Positions 11,655 through 30,580 of a stretch of 64,000 nucleotides of DNA are shown in pieces. Source of the stretch: Physcomitrium patens (taxonomy: Eukaryota; Streptophyta; Bryopsida; Funariales; Funariaceae). The stretch covers positions 8,941,673 through 9,005,672 of the forward strand of contig NC_037263.1 of assembly GCF_000002425.4 (NCBI RefSeq), read 5' to 3'. The notes under the pieces were generated by a model. It had not been told where the DNA came from, searched no databases, and saw nothing but the letters and a program-made list of their open reading frames with translations. The position numbers and the translations under genes are program-made. The stretch's first letter is position 1. The number at the start of each line of letters is the position of its first letter.

Positions 11655-11815
11655 CACCTTGGATTTTCTAGAATGTTCCTAGGTAGTGGATCCCACTTAG
11701 ATAACTACCCTAAATTCCTTCTAGAAGGTTCTATAGTGGACTCTACCTAAATAATCACCCTAAACTCCTTCTAAAATATTCCATAGTGGATCCTACCTAG
11801 TCTACTAAGCTAATT
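11655..11815. repeat. Three tandem ~50-base repeats with heat-shock-element-like cores
   Basis: Three imperfect copies follow one another, each with a block like CCTTCTAGAAGGTTCTATAG, then TGGATCCTACCTA, then a CCCTAAA-type spacer. The cores are TTCTAGAATGTTC (11,666-11,678), TTCTAGAAGGTTC (11,719-11,731) and the decayed TTCTAAAATATTC (11,769-11,781). The first two fit the heat-shock-factor pattern TTCnnGAAnnTTC exactly. No gene start is recognisable next to them. They may belong to an old LTR lying beyond the G1 LTR end. Confidence 0.6.
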
Positions 11816-11829
11816 CCAATTCTAAAAAA

Positions 11830-13490
11830 TTTCATGGTTTCTAATTATGTATCCTTATATAAATATCTTATTTATATCCTGTTAGAAGTAAAGCTTTATG
11901 TAATATGATACTAGAGGATGCATAGGTTTGGAAGGAGTAGATGTCTTATTATTGTTCAACTACTATATGAAAATAATGCACATAAATATTTAATGTATAA
12001 TTTACTATACAATGTGATAAGAGTTACATTATTAAATTTTAGTTAGTCATAAAATATGATTAGATTACTACTTTGAAGTAATTAATTTATAAGGGCTATT
12101 ATTGAAGTTGATTTTATATTAATAATAGTTTAATATATTTAGAGCCACCTTTATCACACATTGGTGGTCCTTAGAATCTTATTTTTTTTCTTTTATTTGG
12201 TATTTAAGGCATGTATTATGTAAATCTTATAAAAAAAAGAATTTAAGAGGAATTTTAGTAGCAAAAAGAATAATTAGGGCATCCATATGAATGAATGGAG
12301 ATGGATGATGAAAATCTCCATTGCTATTAGCCAAAAGGCATGCCCAATGGGCTTTAAGGAGGTTGCTCAAGGTCTTATTAGGGATTAAGATTACTCTTTC
12401 AAGGAAATTTGAACTTAAGAGACTAGGGTCACAAAATTTAGGATTTTGGCTATGATTTTGGTACAAATTTTTAGTGATTTGGAGTTTTATGAAAGAGATA
12501 TAGGCGCTCAAAGTTAAGGTATTGATTTTATATCTAATGTCATTCTTTTGGACACAACACATGAGTACAAAAAGCAATGAAGGATTTGCAATTGGAATTG
12601 AAGAGAGTATTTCTTTTTCTACACTTTTTATATATTTCTTGATATATTCTAAACTATGATAAAGGAGTTATAAGAAATTGAAGTCATTGCTTACAATCTA
12701 AAAGCAGTAAATGACTCGATTTACTAATAGTTATATTTTGAGCTATATCTTAAGCAATTTGATAAGATTTTGACTAAATTTTTTTAAGAATGTGTTTTAT
12801 TATGTTATTAAACTTCATATACAAATTTTTTAGTATTTTAAGTTTAGTTTTTTGAAATATAGAGAAAATAGTATTTAAGTGCTTGTAAATTAGGATTTAG
12901 AATACCTGCTAGGATTTCTAAGATGCGAAACAATCTATAGTAAGTTTTTAGTTCATTTTTTTTTTTTTTGTAGTAAAGCTTAAGGATAGATTCTACATTA
13001 TCTAGAAATTTGAAAAAAATTGAATAGTTGAATCAAGAAATATAAATTTCTAAAGTTTGGGGAGAAAAAATCCTTTGCAAGAAAAAAATATTTTGAAAGG
13101 GTTTTGCTACAATTTGGGCATTCTATGCAAAGTAAAAGAGTTTTTGGGAGCCAAGACTTTATATATATGTTAAAGATGGAGATATGGAGCTATGAAAAAA
13201 TTATGATATAAAGATGGATTTTTACAAGAGGATTATAGATTTTCTTTGAGCATATGGAAAATCAAACTTACCAGCAAATAGTTAGTTATGACTTGGTATA
13301 ACAAAGGATGTTAGGGCATTTTTAGATGCTTTAGAAAGTCTTACATATAAAGCTTCTTAAATATAAAAGGATTTTATCAATAATTTATCTTTTGATATTA
13401 TTATATTTATTTGGTCTCTATAATTACAATACATGACTTATTGAAACTTGTCTAATAAGTTAAAGCTAAACTCTCTACAACTAGATACCC
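11830..13490. other. AT-rich intergenic stretch, no gene seen
   Basis: No coding signal. Around 13,470-13,490 there is CTACAACTAGATACCCGGTG, which resembles the CACAACTAGGTGTCCGGTG near the end of the G1 LTR, so part of this stretch may be another heavily decayed LTR. An open frame on the minus strand near 12.2-12.6 kb has no recognisable protein features. Confidence 0.4.
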
Positions 13491-13504
13491 GGTGTTTTTT
13501 TAGA

Positions 13505-13700
13505 TAAAAAATCATGCCATATGACAACATGTGGTATGTGGTTAACTTGTTGACCAAGTTTTTAACCTACAAATCAGCTACAATCACATGTAAAGTCAAA
13601 ACTGCATCTATAAAGCTTCTAAGAAGCTTATCTAGACAATATTATGAAATTTATTTATATTTATCTACCTAATCATATAAGTAACTATTGGAATAAATGT
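13505..13700 (-). mobile_element. Inverted fragment of the G2 LTR
   Basis: On the minus strand this matches the G2 LTR at 54.2-54.4 kb: the shared run includes ATAATATTGTC, the palindromic AAGCTTCTTAGAAGCTT, the ATAGATGC and TTTGACTTTA words, then GGTTAAAAACTTGGTCAACAAG. No internal element sequence accompanies it, so it is a solo or truncated LTR. Confidence 0.7.
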
Positions 13701-14740
13701 CTATGTCAGTGTTAGCCAGTCATATAAAATGAGATTTTTGATTTTTGAAATACTCTTTAGATTGAGATTCTTAAAGAGAGTCAATTGCTGCACTTTGTTT
13801 CTTATCCAAGCAAAACTTAACTCACACTAGAATTTTTTTGAGATTGAGGTCATGTAAATTGATTCATATATCAACTATAAAAAAGGTCTTATAAAATTTT
13901 TATAATTACCATAAGATTTATTGTCTAAATATCTAAATTATGGATTATTTCTAAAAAAATCTTTTTAAAAATATAAAAATTATAGAAAAAGTTTCAATAA
14001 CCATATGACATATTTTTTTAAATCAAAAGATTCAATATGCATTTATAGATTTTTTCAGTATTTCTTTAAAAATATATTATTACTTAATATGTTATTACAT
14101 ACTCTTATTTATTCATATTTACTTAAGTAATATTTTGCATCAATTACAAATATTGATTATTTTTAATATTTTTATATAAAATAAGTATTATATTAAATCA
14201 ATCAAAAATTATAAGTTATAGTTAAATCTTATATAATCACTTCTTTTGTATATAAAAAATAATAATTTTTTTATAAAATATATAAAACTTAATATTTAAG
14301 TTGTTTGTACATGTTATAACATAAAAATTATAATTTTTAAATATAATAAAAATTATTGTTTGAAGGATTTGATATATAATTTCATGGTTTTTATTACTAA
14401 ATATAACAAGCACTTAAACAAAAAACACCTTGACTTTCATTATTTAAAGAATTAAAAACACTAAATAAGATTTAACTATCAAAGTAAGTTGACATCAAAT
14501 TCAATTGCATTAAAGCCAAATTAATACCTATGTTTTTGAGATTATATTTTTAATTGAATAATTTTATCTAATCCAATGCATTTAATACAATGATTTAATT
14601 AAGCAATATCAAACTAAGTATATATGTCACTTCTATTTTTATGTATACATTGGTTATATAAATACATTAATTTTAGAGTATGAATGAATTTCAGGAACAT
14701 TTTGCTTTAAGAAAGACATAGAATAAGAAATTTAATCATT
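13701..14740. other. Very AT-rich intergenic DNA upstream of the NDUFS5-like gene
   Basis: Runs of A/T with no ORF, RNA gene or clear repeat. The transcription start of the next gene probably lies near 14.75-14.85 kb, where composition changes sharply to GC-richer sequence. Confidence 0.5.
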
Positions 14741-14913
14741 CATACATTCGTTCATTGAGAGTCCCCCAAGAGGAGCCCTAAAACCAACAATCCCAACCTC
14801 CGACCTATGTGCCTTTTGGTGAGCATCAGCGGAAGTTGTGCTCTTGTCCCTTTCGTTCCCCTCACTTGTTTGCTTGCTTCCTTGTTTGTGACATTTCCTA
14901 GGGTTTTGTGGCT

Positions 14914-15582
14914 ATGGCGTCGGGATTCGGCGTGACGGGGAAGAAGGGCCGATGCTACGACGTGTGGATGGATTTCAGCGACTGCATGTCGCACTGCTCC
15001 ATGCCAGCTGAATGCACCTCCCGCCGTGACGATTACTTCGAGTGTCTCCACCACCGCAAAGAGGTGCGCCATCCCTTCGTTTCACCACCTTCCTCTATTA
15101 GATACGATTAGAGCCTCTGGGTACACCCGGTGCCGTGGAGAATGCGTGCGTGGCTTTCTGAGATGCAAAATTCCTCACTAGTCCGATCGTATATTTTTCA
15201 AATTGAAAGAGCTGTATTAGGTCTGCTTGTGAAATACGTCAGCTCTAGAGTGTCGATCGTGGAATTGCGTATTTCTGCGCTGTAGAATGGTTGCTACGGC
15301 ACTTCGTATCGAATCTAGGAGGTTTGGGGAAAGCAATCAATTGCCTAACCTGGAGGAAAGAAACGAGGAATTAGGGTTTTTTGTGCTCCCTCTTCATGTT
15401 CATCATCGGGATGCATGTACACCCACTTTTGTGAAACGTCGGATGCGGTTGATGCATTCTGTCAGTTAACCTCGTGTCTCCCTTCGCAGTACTCTCGGAT
15501 GAATGCTATCAACAAGGAAAGGGAGCGACAAGCTTTCGGAGATAAGAACAACAAGCCTCACGATAGTTCTGCTCACCATTAA
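14914..15582 (+). CDS. NDUFS5: NADH dehydrogenase (complex I) iron-sulfur protein 5 / 15-kDa subunit
   Basis: Two exons, 14,914-15,063 and 15,490-15,582, give an 80-residue protein. The first begins MASGFGVTGKKGRCYDVWMD and ends HHRKE; the second runs YSRMNAINKERE to ...SSAHH. The intron is GT-AG (gtgcgcc...cttcgcag), phase 0. Cysteines at 14, 24, 34 and 44 form the twin CX9C pattern, with an extra cysteine at 28, typical of this subunit. That pattern is known to form disulfides in the intermembrane space through the MIA40 pathway. The plant family members (about 80 residues, GKKGRCYDFWMDFSECMSHC-like start) match closely, although NDUFS5 itself binds no iron-sulfur cluster. It is a peripheral complex I subunit. 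The ATG at 14,914 is chosen because family homology begins there. A TAGGGTTT (telo-box) lies just upstream. The gene converges with the PRP28 gene. Confidence 0.93.
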
Positions 15583-16354
15583 CCCTATTGATGGGTTTTG
15601 TTGGGACTTTACAGTGCCCGCGTAGGAGGCAAACGTGGTACCGAATGTAGGAATGGACTATGAAATGGATTTCCTGGATGCGCGCTCCACAGAAGTGTTC
15701 TGTTGAGTTTCCTTTGCCGCATCTTTATCATTAGTAGCTTTCTCTGTTCTCAAACCGAGTCTTCTATCAGACTCCTGTCTCACATCTGCCATTTTCAAAC
15801 AATTAAGGAGGCCCTTTGGATTCTTCTGTATGCCATCGCTGTTTGTAAGGTCTTATGACTCTTTCTCTTACTCTCTCTCTCTCTCTCGCTAATGTATGTT
15901 TGGTTATGCTCTCCCCTGTTGTTTTGTTCTGTTTTCTTCATTTTTTGATTACAGGCTTCAGATTTCTTGCACTTCTGGTTATCAGTCTGTACTAGAGCAG
16001 GTTGATAGGTAGGACCTCGGAAATATGTGAAGCTAGAGGTTGGTGTTGTGGATGGCCGGAACGACGAGCAAAACATCTTTTGACATCTGCATGCACTGAG
16101 CTGACCAACCAGAGATCCACAGTGCGAATAAGATTGTAGAAGAAGCTGTAGATAAGTTTACTTGGAGTTTGTCATCATTACTTACATAAATTTCCAACAC
16201 GACCACAAAACTCTGGTCGAATTCGTATTTACGAGGAGAAGGGACCTTCACTTCGAACGAAGCTGTCTTTCTGGGTGGTTCCTCTATATGCTAAGCACCC
16301 AGGTATGAATGATGTAAAGCAGTCATCAGACGGTGTTTCACCTTTCTCCTGATG
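15583..16354. other. 3' regions of two convergent genes
   Basis: Between the NDUFS5-like stop (+) and the PRP28 terminal-exon stop (-). It includes a CT microsatellite (about 15,868-15,892). Short frames on the minus strand here show no family resemblance. Most of this is probably 3' UTR. Confidence 0.5.
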
Positions 16355-24035
<7,681 letters not shown>

Positions 24036-24753
24036 AACGAGGGATCAATCAGGTTCAAATGCTCTACAGGTTGCATTTCAAATGTAACTTAAAAATTGTA
24101 AAATATCAGACGCTCTCCAGAGTAAGATTTTCTGAGTTAGAACAAATAAAATTGGAATCAGGAAATTATATCCTTAGTAGGGAACGAAAATTGCTAACTG
24201 TGCTGGAATCTGAGAACTTCAATAATTTACAAAGTCAAAAACTGCTGACAACCATGCCAACAATCACAATGGAAGCATACCAATGACACTCAAATTTCCT
24301 ACCACAAGAAAAAAAACTCAATTCGAGTGCAATTTATCAATGGCACTCAAACACGCACCTCCCCGTCAAAGTCATCGCAGCAGTAGAAAGGTGAACGAAC
24401 CTCGAACTAAACCTTCCATGTGGAATGCTCTGCGCTCTTCCCCCCCTCTCGGTAAACTTAATTCAAAAAACTCAGAACGAATAACTTCATCTCCAATTCA
24501 ATTCTGCCATCTACGATACTGAATCGGAGGTTTTAAAACGCTCACAAGAATAACAACCCCTAAAAAAAAATAAACAGCCATAGTCGAAAATGCAACCAAC
24601 AAGACTACGCACAGCACTCCATCCAACAATACAATGCTAAAAACCGCAATGCCCAACCACGCAGCAACAAAATAAGTGAAATGAGCAAGTCTCTATACCA
24701 CCACGCAACAAAAACAAGCTAAAAAAACGCAGAAACGAACTGCGCAAGATTAC

Positions 24754-24850
24754 CTGCTAATCGACCTCAACCGCTGCGGCAGCCAGACGACAACGAACAC
24801 GGACGTCACCGCCACTGGACGACAAGGCTCTGGCACCCTCCCTGCCCGAA
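24754..24850 (-). promoter_or_regulatory. Probable 5' non-coding exon and start region of the PRP28 gene
   Basis: On the minus strand GATTAGCAG|GTAATC at 24,754 is a good donor in a locally GC-rich block. A fitting acceptor (CAACCTGTAG|AGC) precedes the start codon at 24,063. An in-frame TGA lies four codons before the ATG at 24,035, so coding starts in that second exon. The intron would be about 690 bases. The upstream end of the exon is a guess. Confidence 0.5.
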
Positions 24851-24904
24851 ATTTATGGATGAATGTGGACAATAGGATGAAACCTGAATTGTGGAGGATG
24901 AATT

Positions 24905-25160
24905 TTATGGATGGATGTAGTCCATCATATGGGTGGATGTAGTCCATTGTATGGATGGATGTTCATCTTTTATGGATGGATGGCTGGATGGATGGATGGA
25001 TGGCTGGCTGGCTGGCTGGCTGGCTGTTGATCTTTTATGGATGGATGGATGGATGGATGGCTGGCTGGCTGGCTGGCTGGCTGTTGATCTTTTATGGATG
25101 GATGGATGGCTGGCTGGCTGGCTGGCTGGCTGTTGATCTTTTATGGATGGATGGATGGAT
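24905..25160. repeat. GGAT/GGCT compound minisatellite
   Basis: Tetranucleotide runs alternate: several ATGG units, then several CTGG units, then TTGATCTTTT, and the block repeats three to four times (boundaries near 25,026, 25,084 and 25,134). The unit is about 50-60 bases. Open frames across it only translate the repeat (Trp/Met/Asp and Trp/Leu/Ala/Gly) and are not a gene. It lies directly upstream of the PRP28 promoter. Confidence 0.9.
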
Positions 25161-25164
25161 AGGT

Positions 25165-25697
25165 AGAATCGTCAGTCATTGGACATCCTTCCTGGTCTAT
25201 GGAACTAGTGTGAGGGGAGAGACCAATACTATTTGTAAAAAACAAGAATAATACTGATAATAAAAATTAATTAATTTCCTCGATGTTTTGAGTTATTAAA
25301 AGGATGAAATAATTCTTCTGAAGAAAATTTTCACGTAAAACATCTTAACAATATAAGTATTATGATAATATAGTTTATGTTACATGAGAAATAATTTGAA
25401 ATTATAAATAAGATATTTGTTAGATGTTTGGTAAACAATATTACTTTTTCACTTTAATTTTTGTTATATATTTGGAATATTTTGAACTCCTTAATAACAA
25501 TGTTGAGCCTTTCAAAGAATGTATATAATTTCTTTTGGAAATTGGGTTAAGTTGTCTTACCCGAAAAGATTCCTTAGCTGCTTGAGCAAAAAACTATCAT
25601 GAGCTGAAGTACAAATTGGATCTTCTTGCAAGTATTATGGAAAAAATAAAAATAAAAAAATCAATTTATGACTTTTTTATTATTCTTCTCAATCTAG

Positions 25698-25729
<32 letters not shown>

Positions 25730-27300
25730 TATTTAAAATTCTTATCTACATTATAATATTACTACTAAATTATCTTATCTTTAAAACTTAAATTTTGATA
25801 TTTATTTATATATCACAAGATTGTTAATTTATATATTTAATCAATAATTTGTATTCTGAAGTTTCAAATTGAATTGATCATAATTATGGAAAATCAGGAG
25901 CTTTATTAAATACAGTTTTTAAATTTTACATATTATAAATCGAATAAATAAATGATTCACATACAAAACAAATTGAGGTTATTTTTATTCTTCTCAGTTT
26001 TATATTTTAATTTTATATTTATATTTATATTCAATTTTTCAATTTATATTTTGTAATATTTGTATATAGACTTTCTAAACTTTTTGCACAAACTTATCTA
26101 CATGTATTGAGATATGAAGTTGTATCTTTAATAATATAACAAGATTCATTGAGGTATACCAAAGTGTGTATTTTATTAAGATTAAATGCATTAATTTAAT
26201 TTATATAAATATTAAAAAAAAAAATAAAGAAAATACACAAATGTAATAGTATGGTATTATATAAAAGTTTTTTATGGTTTGAATGTAATTATTTAATCTA
26301 AATTTAAGTAGTATTGATGTTATATATATATATATTATTTATCTATGAAATATATTATTTCTTAACTCTTTATAAAACATATGAATTAATAAGCTATGAC
26401 TTAATTGATCAATATACAATGATTTTAATAAAAAATATTTTGGTGTAATAAAATTATGTCTCATTCAAGATTTCATGCTATACTTTGTTTGTATAAATTT
26501 CATTTCATGTATTATAATATGAACATCTTTTTAAAACAACCCATGCAAACATTTTGAGTAATAGTTCTTTTAGGCTAAAGTTGTAAGAGATAGTTGCATG
26601 TACTTATTCTCAAGTAAATTATTACTTGACAAGATACTATTTATTTCAAAAATAATTTTAAAATATTCAAACATTCAAATTTTATAAAAGATAAATTTTT
26701 GAAGTTAATATAAGAAAATTTTATAATATAAATGCATGCATATATGTCTACATACATATACACAAACATCTCTATGAGGAAAGGGATAAATAATAAATAT
26801 TCTATTATCATTAAATCTTTAATATATCAAGTACAGTCTCGATTTGGGACTAAACCTGTCCTACTAAAACATTTAACACTCATTTCCATGCATTTCAAGT
26901 TATATTTTTGGTGCAAAGACAGTACAATGGTGTTCCTTGCATTTTTTTACTTACAACAAGGTCCAAAACTTCTCATTCTCACAACTAATTCGTTGACATC
27001 TCATCTACAAAACCTCAAATTCGTACATAACACAATCAAGTCAGTTCATAAATGTGCTCAAAAGGTCGAGGATCACCAAAATTAAAACAGCGTATAAACC
27101 ATGCTTCTTGTCATCAGCCAAAACCACATGCTGATTGAATTTCAAGCACATTAAGGTTATTAAACGCGTTGTAAGTCATTGTGAAGAATTCCAAAAAAGT
27201 TGTCGTTCAACGAGGAAGAATTTCATCTTTTTATCTTTTTTATTAATTTTTTTTGCCAATAAGACAATAGGTAGCAATCGGAAAACTGGCTGGCAGAGAC
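25165..27300. other. AT-rich intergenic DNA
   Basis: No gene seen. It contains a GATA microsatellite at about 25,698-25,729 and a short TA run near 26,320-26,334. An open plus-strand frame near 26.7-27.1 kb has no recognisable protein features. Confidence 0.5.
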
Positions 27301-29299
27301 AAGAATTCTGTCACACCAGCTGCTTTACAGGATAAAAGGCTCATGCTTTTACATCACTGCCACCTTTCGAGCTTCGCCGTTGAGCAGCCATGAAAGGAAA
27401 AAAGAATGGAAAAAGACGATTTGTCAAGACATCGAAGGGGAATCATAAATCAAGCACAAAGGAACAACCAGGTGGTTACTTTGGTAAGCGATCAGCGAGA
27501 CTGGAATGTTGACCCCCAATCAGATACCCCAACCTCAGAGCAAGCTTCATGCCCCACCCATGTCGGCATCTTCTACATGTGCGAACAGGTTTCGAACACA
27601 ATCAATAAGCACATAGACGAGTTGAAAGAATGATCGAGTGGTGTTTATATTGAATAGCTTGTGCCTTGAACATCAGGTACAGTGCCATGAAACGGTATGA
27701 AATCAGTAACCTCGGTTGCACATACTCCAACTCAATCTGGAGACTATTCTGCAATGAAAGGGATGCATAATATGTGAAGTTATCTTCTCTAGCTTATGTT
27801 ACATTACAGGCTAGAGCTATGGTGCACAGAATTAAGTATGCAAGTATGTTTATGTTCAGGATGTGACCTGTACAGGCTAGAACTATGGTGCACTAGAAGA
27901 TTCGTCGCATTCAGAACAAGTCCACCCGAATTATCAAAGCTACAGCAAATGAACCACAGCCTAACTGTGTGTGAGAGACTACAGGAGACTTGATGGCTGA
28001 TAAACTGGAGGTAGTGGCCAGGTTTCTCTCGCATGCATCAGAGGAAACTAACCACCTGTTATGAGATGCTCATCTTAACTCTCCTATCCCCCTGCTTCCG
28101 GGCAATCAATCCAAGGTAAGGAAAATTTCTAGTTCACAAAACAAAATTGTCCAGAGACTGCCCATTTATAAACCATCGACAAGCCTTTTTGTGCATTAAT
28201 CAGATCAGGTGACCTTAAGAAAACAAAACACATGAAGCCGAAATGAGCAAAAATAAACAGAAGGTCAGTACTCGAGTTCTCGACCAAATGATCCTCCCAG
28301 CGAGTACTAACTCTTCCCAATGTTGAGAGTTTCTGTGAGTTCTTACAAACTGTGCTCCTTGCTGCTGCTGCTGCTGCTGTTTCATAAAACTAGTCCAGCA
28401 TGTAAATCTCACCATCAGCAGAACCTTAAGTCTATGGTAGCAATGGACGTTATTCCTAGACGCTGGTTACTATCAAAATCAATCTCAACATAAGTCGACG
28501 AAACGTTACTTTCGCAGACCTTAAATGATCCACTGCTATACAAAAGAGCAACAGCTTCACGGTTTAGAAACTATACATAAACCCAATAATACCGCAGAGG
28601 GCACTGACATTCTAAACCTAATGGTTTGAAACACCCAAAGCTGGTCGCCCTTGCCGGTTGAAATAATAGACGAAGTAAAATAGGGGAGGGACACTGCAAA
28701 TGATGTACAAGCACTTTGAAGGTAGATGATTCTATTCAGCCTAGCACCTCTACTCCCACTTGAGAATTCCACCACTACTGTTCAACCAGGAAAAAACGCT
28801 ACGAGTTCATCACCTTAATTTGAACTACAACTGTCCCGTCAGTCCCGCACAACTTGAGAGGCAGTCCTATCTTTAAAATAAAAAATAAATAAAATAATCG
28901 TTCAGTTAAGTCAGAAGCATGTTTCTCTTATTGTAGTATCTCGAGTGTCTCCTAGTTCACATTCAAATCCCCTTCTTACGCTACATATCCAGAAAACTTT
29001 GAACTGATATAGACAGTCTTACAGAATCCAAGAGCAAAATCTTGAAGCTCGACAATTGCTCTTCACGCTACGCAACCGAGTTTTCGGTCCCTAACTGCAA
29101 TTAATTTGATGGAATCACTGGGAAGCAGACTCTCCATCGTTCCCCGCATGTGCCTTCACTAACATCATGGAAGCCACACAAGTCTAGGCTTCGTCACACT
29201 CGAACCAGACCTTCTCATTCTTTCTCTCACTCTTCCTGCAATCAGCCGAAATCACAGCTCCTCTCCTTGAGGTTTCCTTGTAACGGTTCTCTGTGATTG
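27300..29299. other. Unassigned region downstream of the DUF1685 gene
   Basis: Of higher GC than the flanking intergenic DNA, so it may hold the 3' UTR of the DUF1685 gene or a non-coding transcript. Short open frames on both strands match no family I know. A 21-base direct repeat (CAGGCTAGAGCTATGGTGCAC) occurs at 27,807 and, with one change, at 27,873. A GCT run lies at 28,361-28,379. Confidence 0.4.
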
Positions 29300-30580
29300 C
29301 TAGCACTCGGTGCTAACAATCGACGCCATTTCGCTAGCCCACGTTTTGAGCTGGCCCTTCATGTCAATGCTGGGATCAAGGAACGGGGTGTTAATAAGCG
29401 GGGAGTCTGGGCGCCGCGGCCAGAGCAGGTGCTGAACGGGAGTAAACCGGCTCTGCGACAGAACGTTTTGGTTTGGGTGCGTATTTTGGACCGAGGCCTG
29501 GCTTTGGCTTTGGGGAGAGTTGTATGGAGGAATGCCCTGTCGTTGCAAACCTGGGAACATTCTCACCACGGGTGGTGTGAGGTCGTCTTTGCTGACCTCG
29601 AATCCGAGATCCTTCAACCCTCGGAGCTCCTCGTACTCCAAGTCGGTCAGGCTCTTAGTGCCCTTCAACCTCCGCCGCCGAACAGCCTTCGGAGCGTGCT
29701 TAATCGGTAATTGATCACTGTTATTGCTCGAGTTCTCCTGCAAAGGGCCTCGAGAAAGACGTCCGGGATTGATGGTGGACAGCTTCGAAGGGCGGTTGGC
29801 AAGAATCTTCTCAAAGAGGTCGTTCTCCATTTCCTCGTCCTCCGTAACACCCATCAAGGGACCCGAAGGTAGCTGAGGGAGTGGAAGAAAATCCTGCAAT
29901 GGGTTTTCTTCACTTGGATACCTGAATTGATGGACAGTGTCAGACTTCGTCAGCGTTTGGGATACGCTCGAGAGCTGCGCATTCGAGATATCTGCGAACC
30001 GACGGGGATTCACCTCGCCACCGAGGGTCTGTCTCCGAGTCGGGTCCCTCTCTACACACCCCTTCAAATGCTGCTCTCCATCAGACAGGCGCCGGATCTC
30101 TAGTCGAGAGCGTGAGGGGTTCAGCGCCCTTTCTCCAACCCGCAGTCGCGGCTTAACAGTCCCACTCGCTACGTCCCCTTGGGTAGTCGACAACACCACA
30201 GGTGCAATCTCTCGGCATCGGAAGGGTGAACCCATGTCCTTGTCGATGACACCCGGTGGCGATCCTAGCCTGGACGATGGCCACTTCACGACATTGTCGT
30301 GAAACCATTGCTCATCCAGCTGCTCCAACACGAGCTCCGCCACCTTAGTCTCCTCGCGCGTGCAGCCGCCGCGGACGCTGCTCCCGCTACAGCTGCTGCC
30401 ACTGCTACTACTGTTTGGCAGCGCGGAAATCCCACCGGCAGCAATATCTGCACTTAGTCCCACATCCTCAGCGACATCCCTCGCCTCAGGAACTCCCCCA
30501 AGCGACGATGAGTGCCCCGTAGATCCCTCTCTGCAAGCCCAGTACCATTGCAGAGCGGGCCTCGGCGAGGTATCCGACAT
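29300..30580 (-). CDS. DUF1685 family protein, function unknown
   Basis: A single uninterrupted frame of 426 residues. ATG 30,580 is the first start after an in-frame TAA 30 bases upstream. The DUF1685 core is residues 308-346: RLKGTKSLTDLEYEELRGLKDLGFEVS begins there. The usual C-terminal block of the family, D-x-K-x-x-LKxWA, is at 405-420 (DMKGQLKTWASEMAS). Both ends of the domain are therefore present. A second well-formed stretch at 76-98 (ETKVAELVLEQLDEQWFHD) looks helical. The remainder is Ser/Pro/Arg-rich and probably disordered; there is no signal peptide or membrane segment. Many seed-plant members are shorter and have introns, so the long N-terminal extension and lack of introns are notable. 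The family has no established biochemical role. Confidence 0.8.
   Translation of the reverse strand: MSDTSPRPALQWYWACREGSTGHSSSLGGVPEARDVAEDVGLSADIAAGGISALPNSSSSGSSCSGSSVRGGCTREETKVAELVLEQLDEQWFHDNVVKWPSSRLGSPPGVIDKDMGSPFRCREIAPVVLSTTQGDVASGTVKPRLRVGERALNPSRSRLEIRRLSDGEQHLKGCVERDPTRRQTLGGEVNPRRFADISNAQLSSVSQTLTKSDTVHQFRYPSEENPLQDFLPLPQLPSGPLMGVTEDEEMENDLFEKILANRPSKLSTINPGRLSRGPLQENSSNNSDQLPIKHAPKAVRRRRLKGTKSLTDLEYEELRGLKDLGFEVSKDDLTPPVVRMFPGLQRQGIPPYNSPQSQSQASVQNTHPNQNVLSQSRFTPVQHLLWPRRPDSPLINTPFLDPSIDMKGQLKTWASEMASIVSTEC

Noticed and set aside
12227..12577. 116-residue minus-strand frame as a gene
   Set aside because: No recognisable domain, AT-rich codon use like the surrounding non-coding DNA, and no partner exons.
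24933..25251. Open frames with repeated Trp-Met-Asp-Gly and Trp-Leu-Ala-Gly units
   Set aside because: They are translations of the GGAT/GGCT minisatellite. Two overlapping frames are open for the same reason, and no family or splice context supports a gene.
29297..29710. 137-residue plus-strand frame
   Set aside because: It is antisense to the DUF1685 coding frame, which has clear family motifs.
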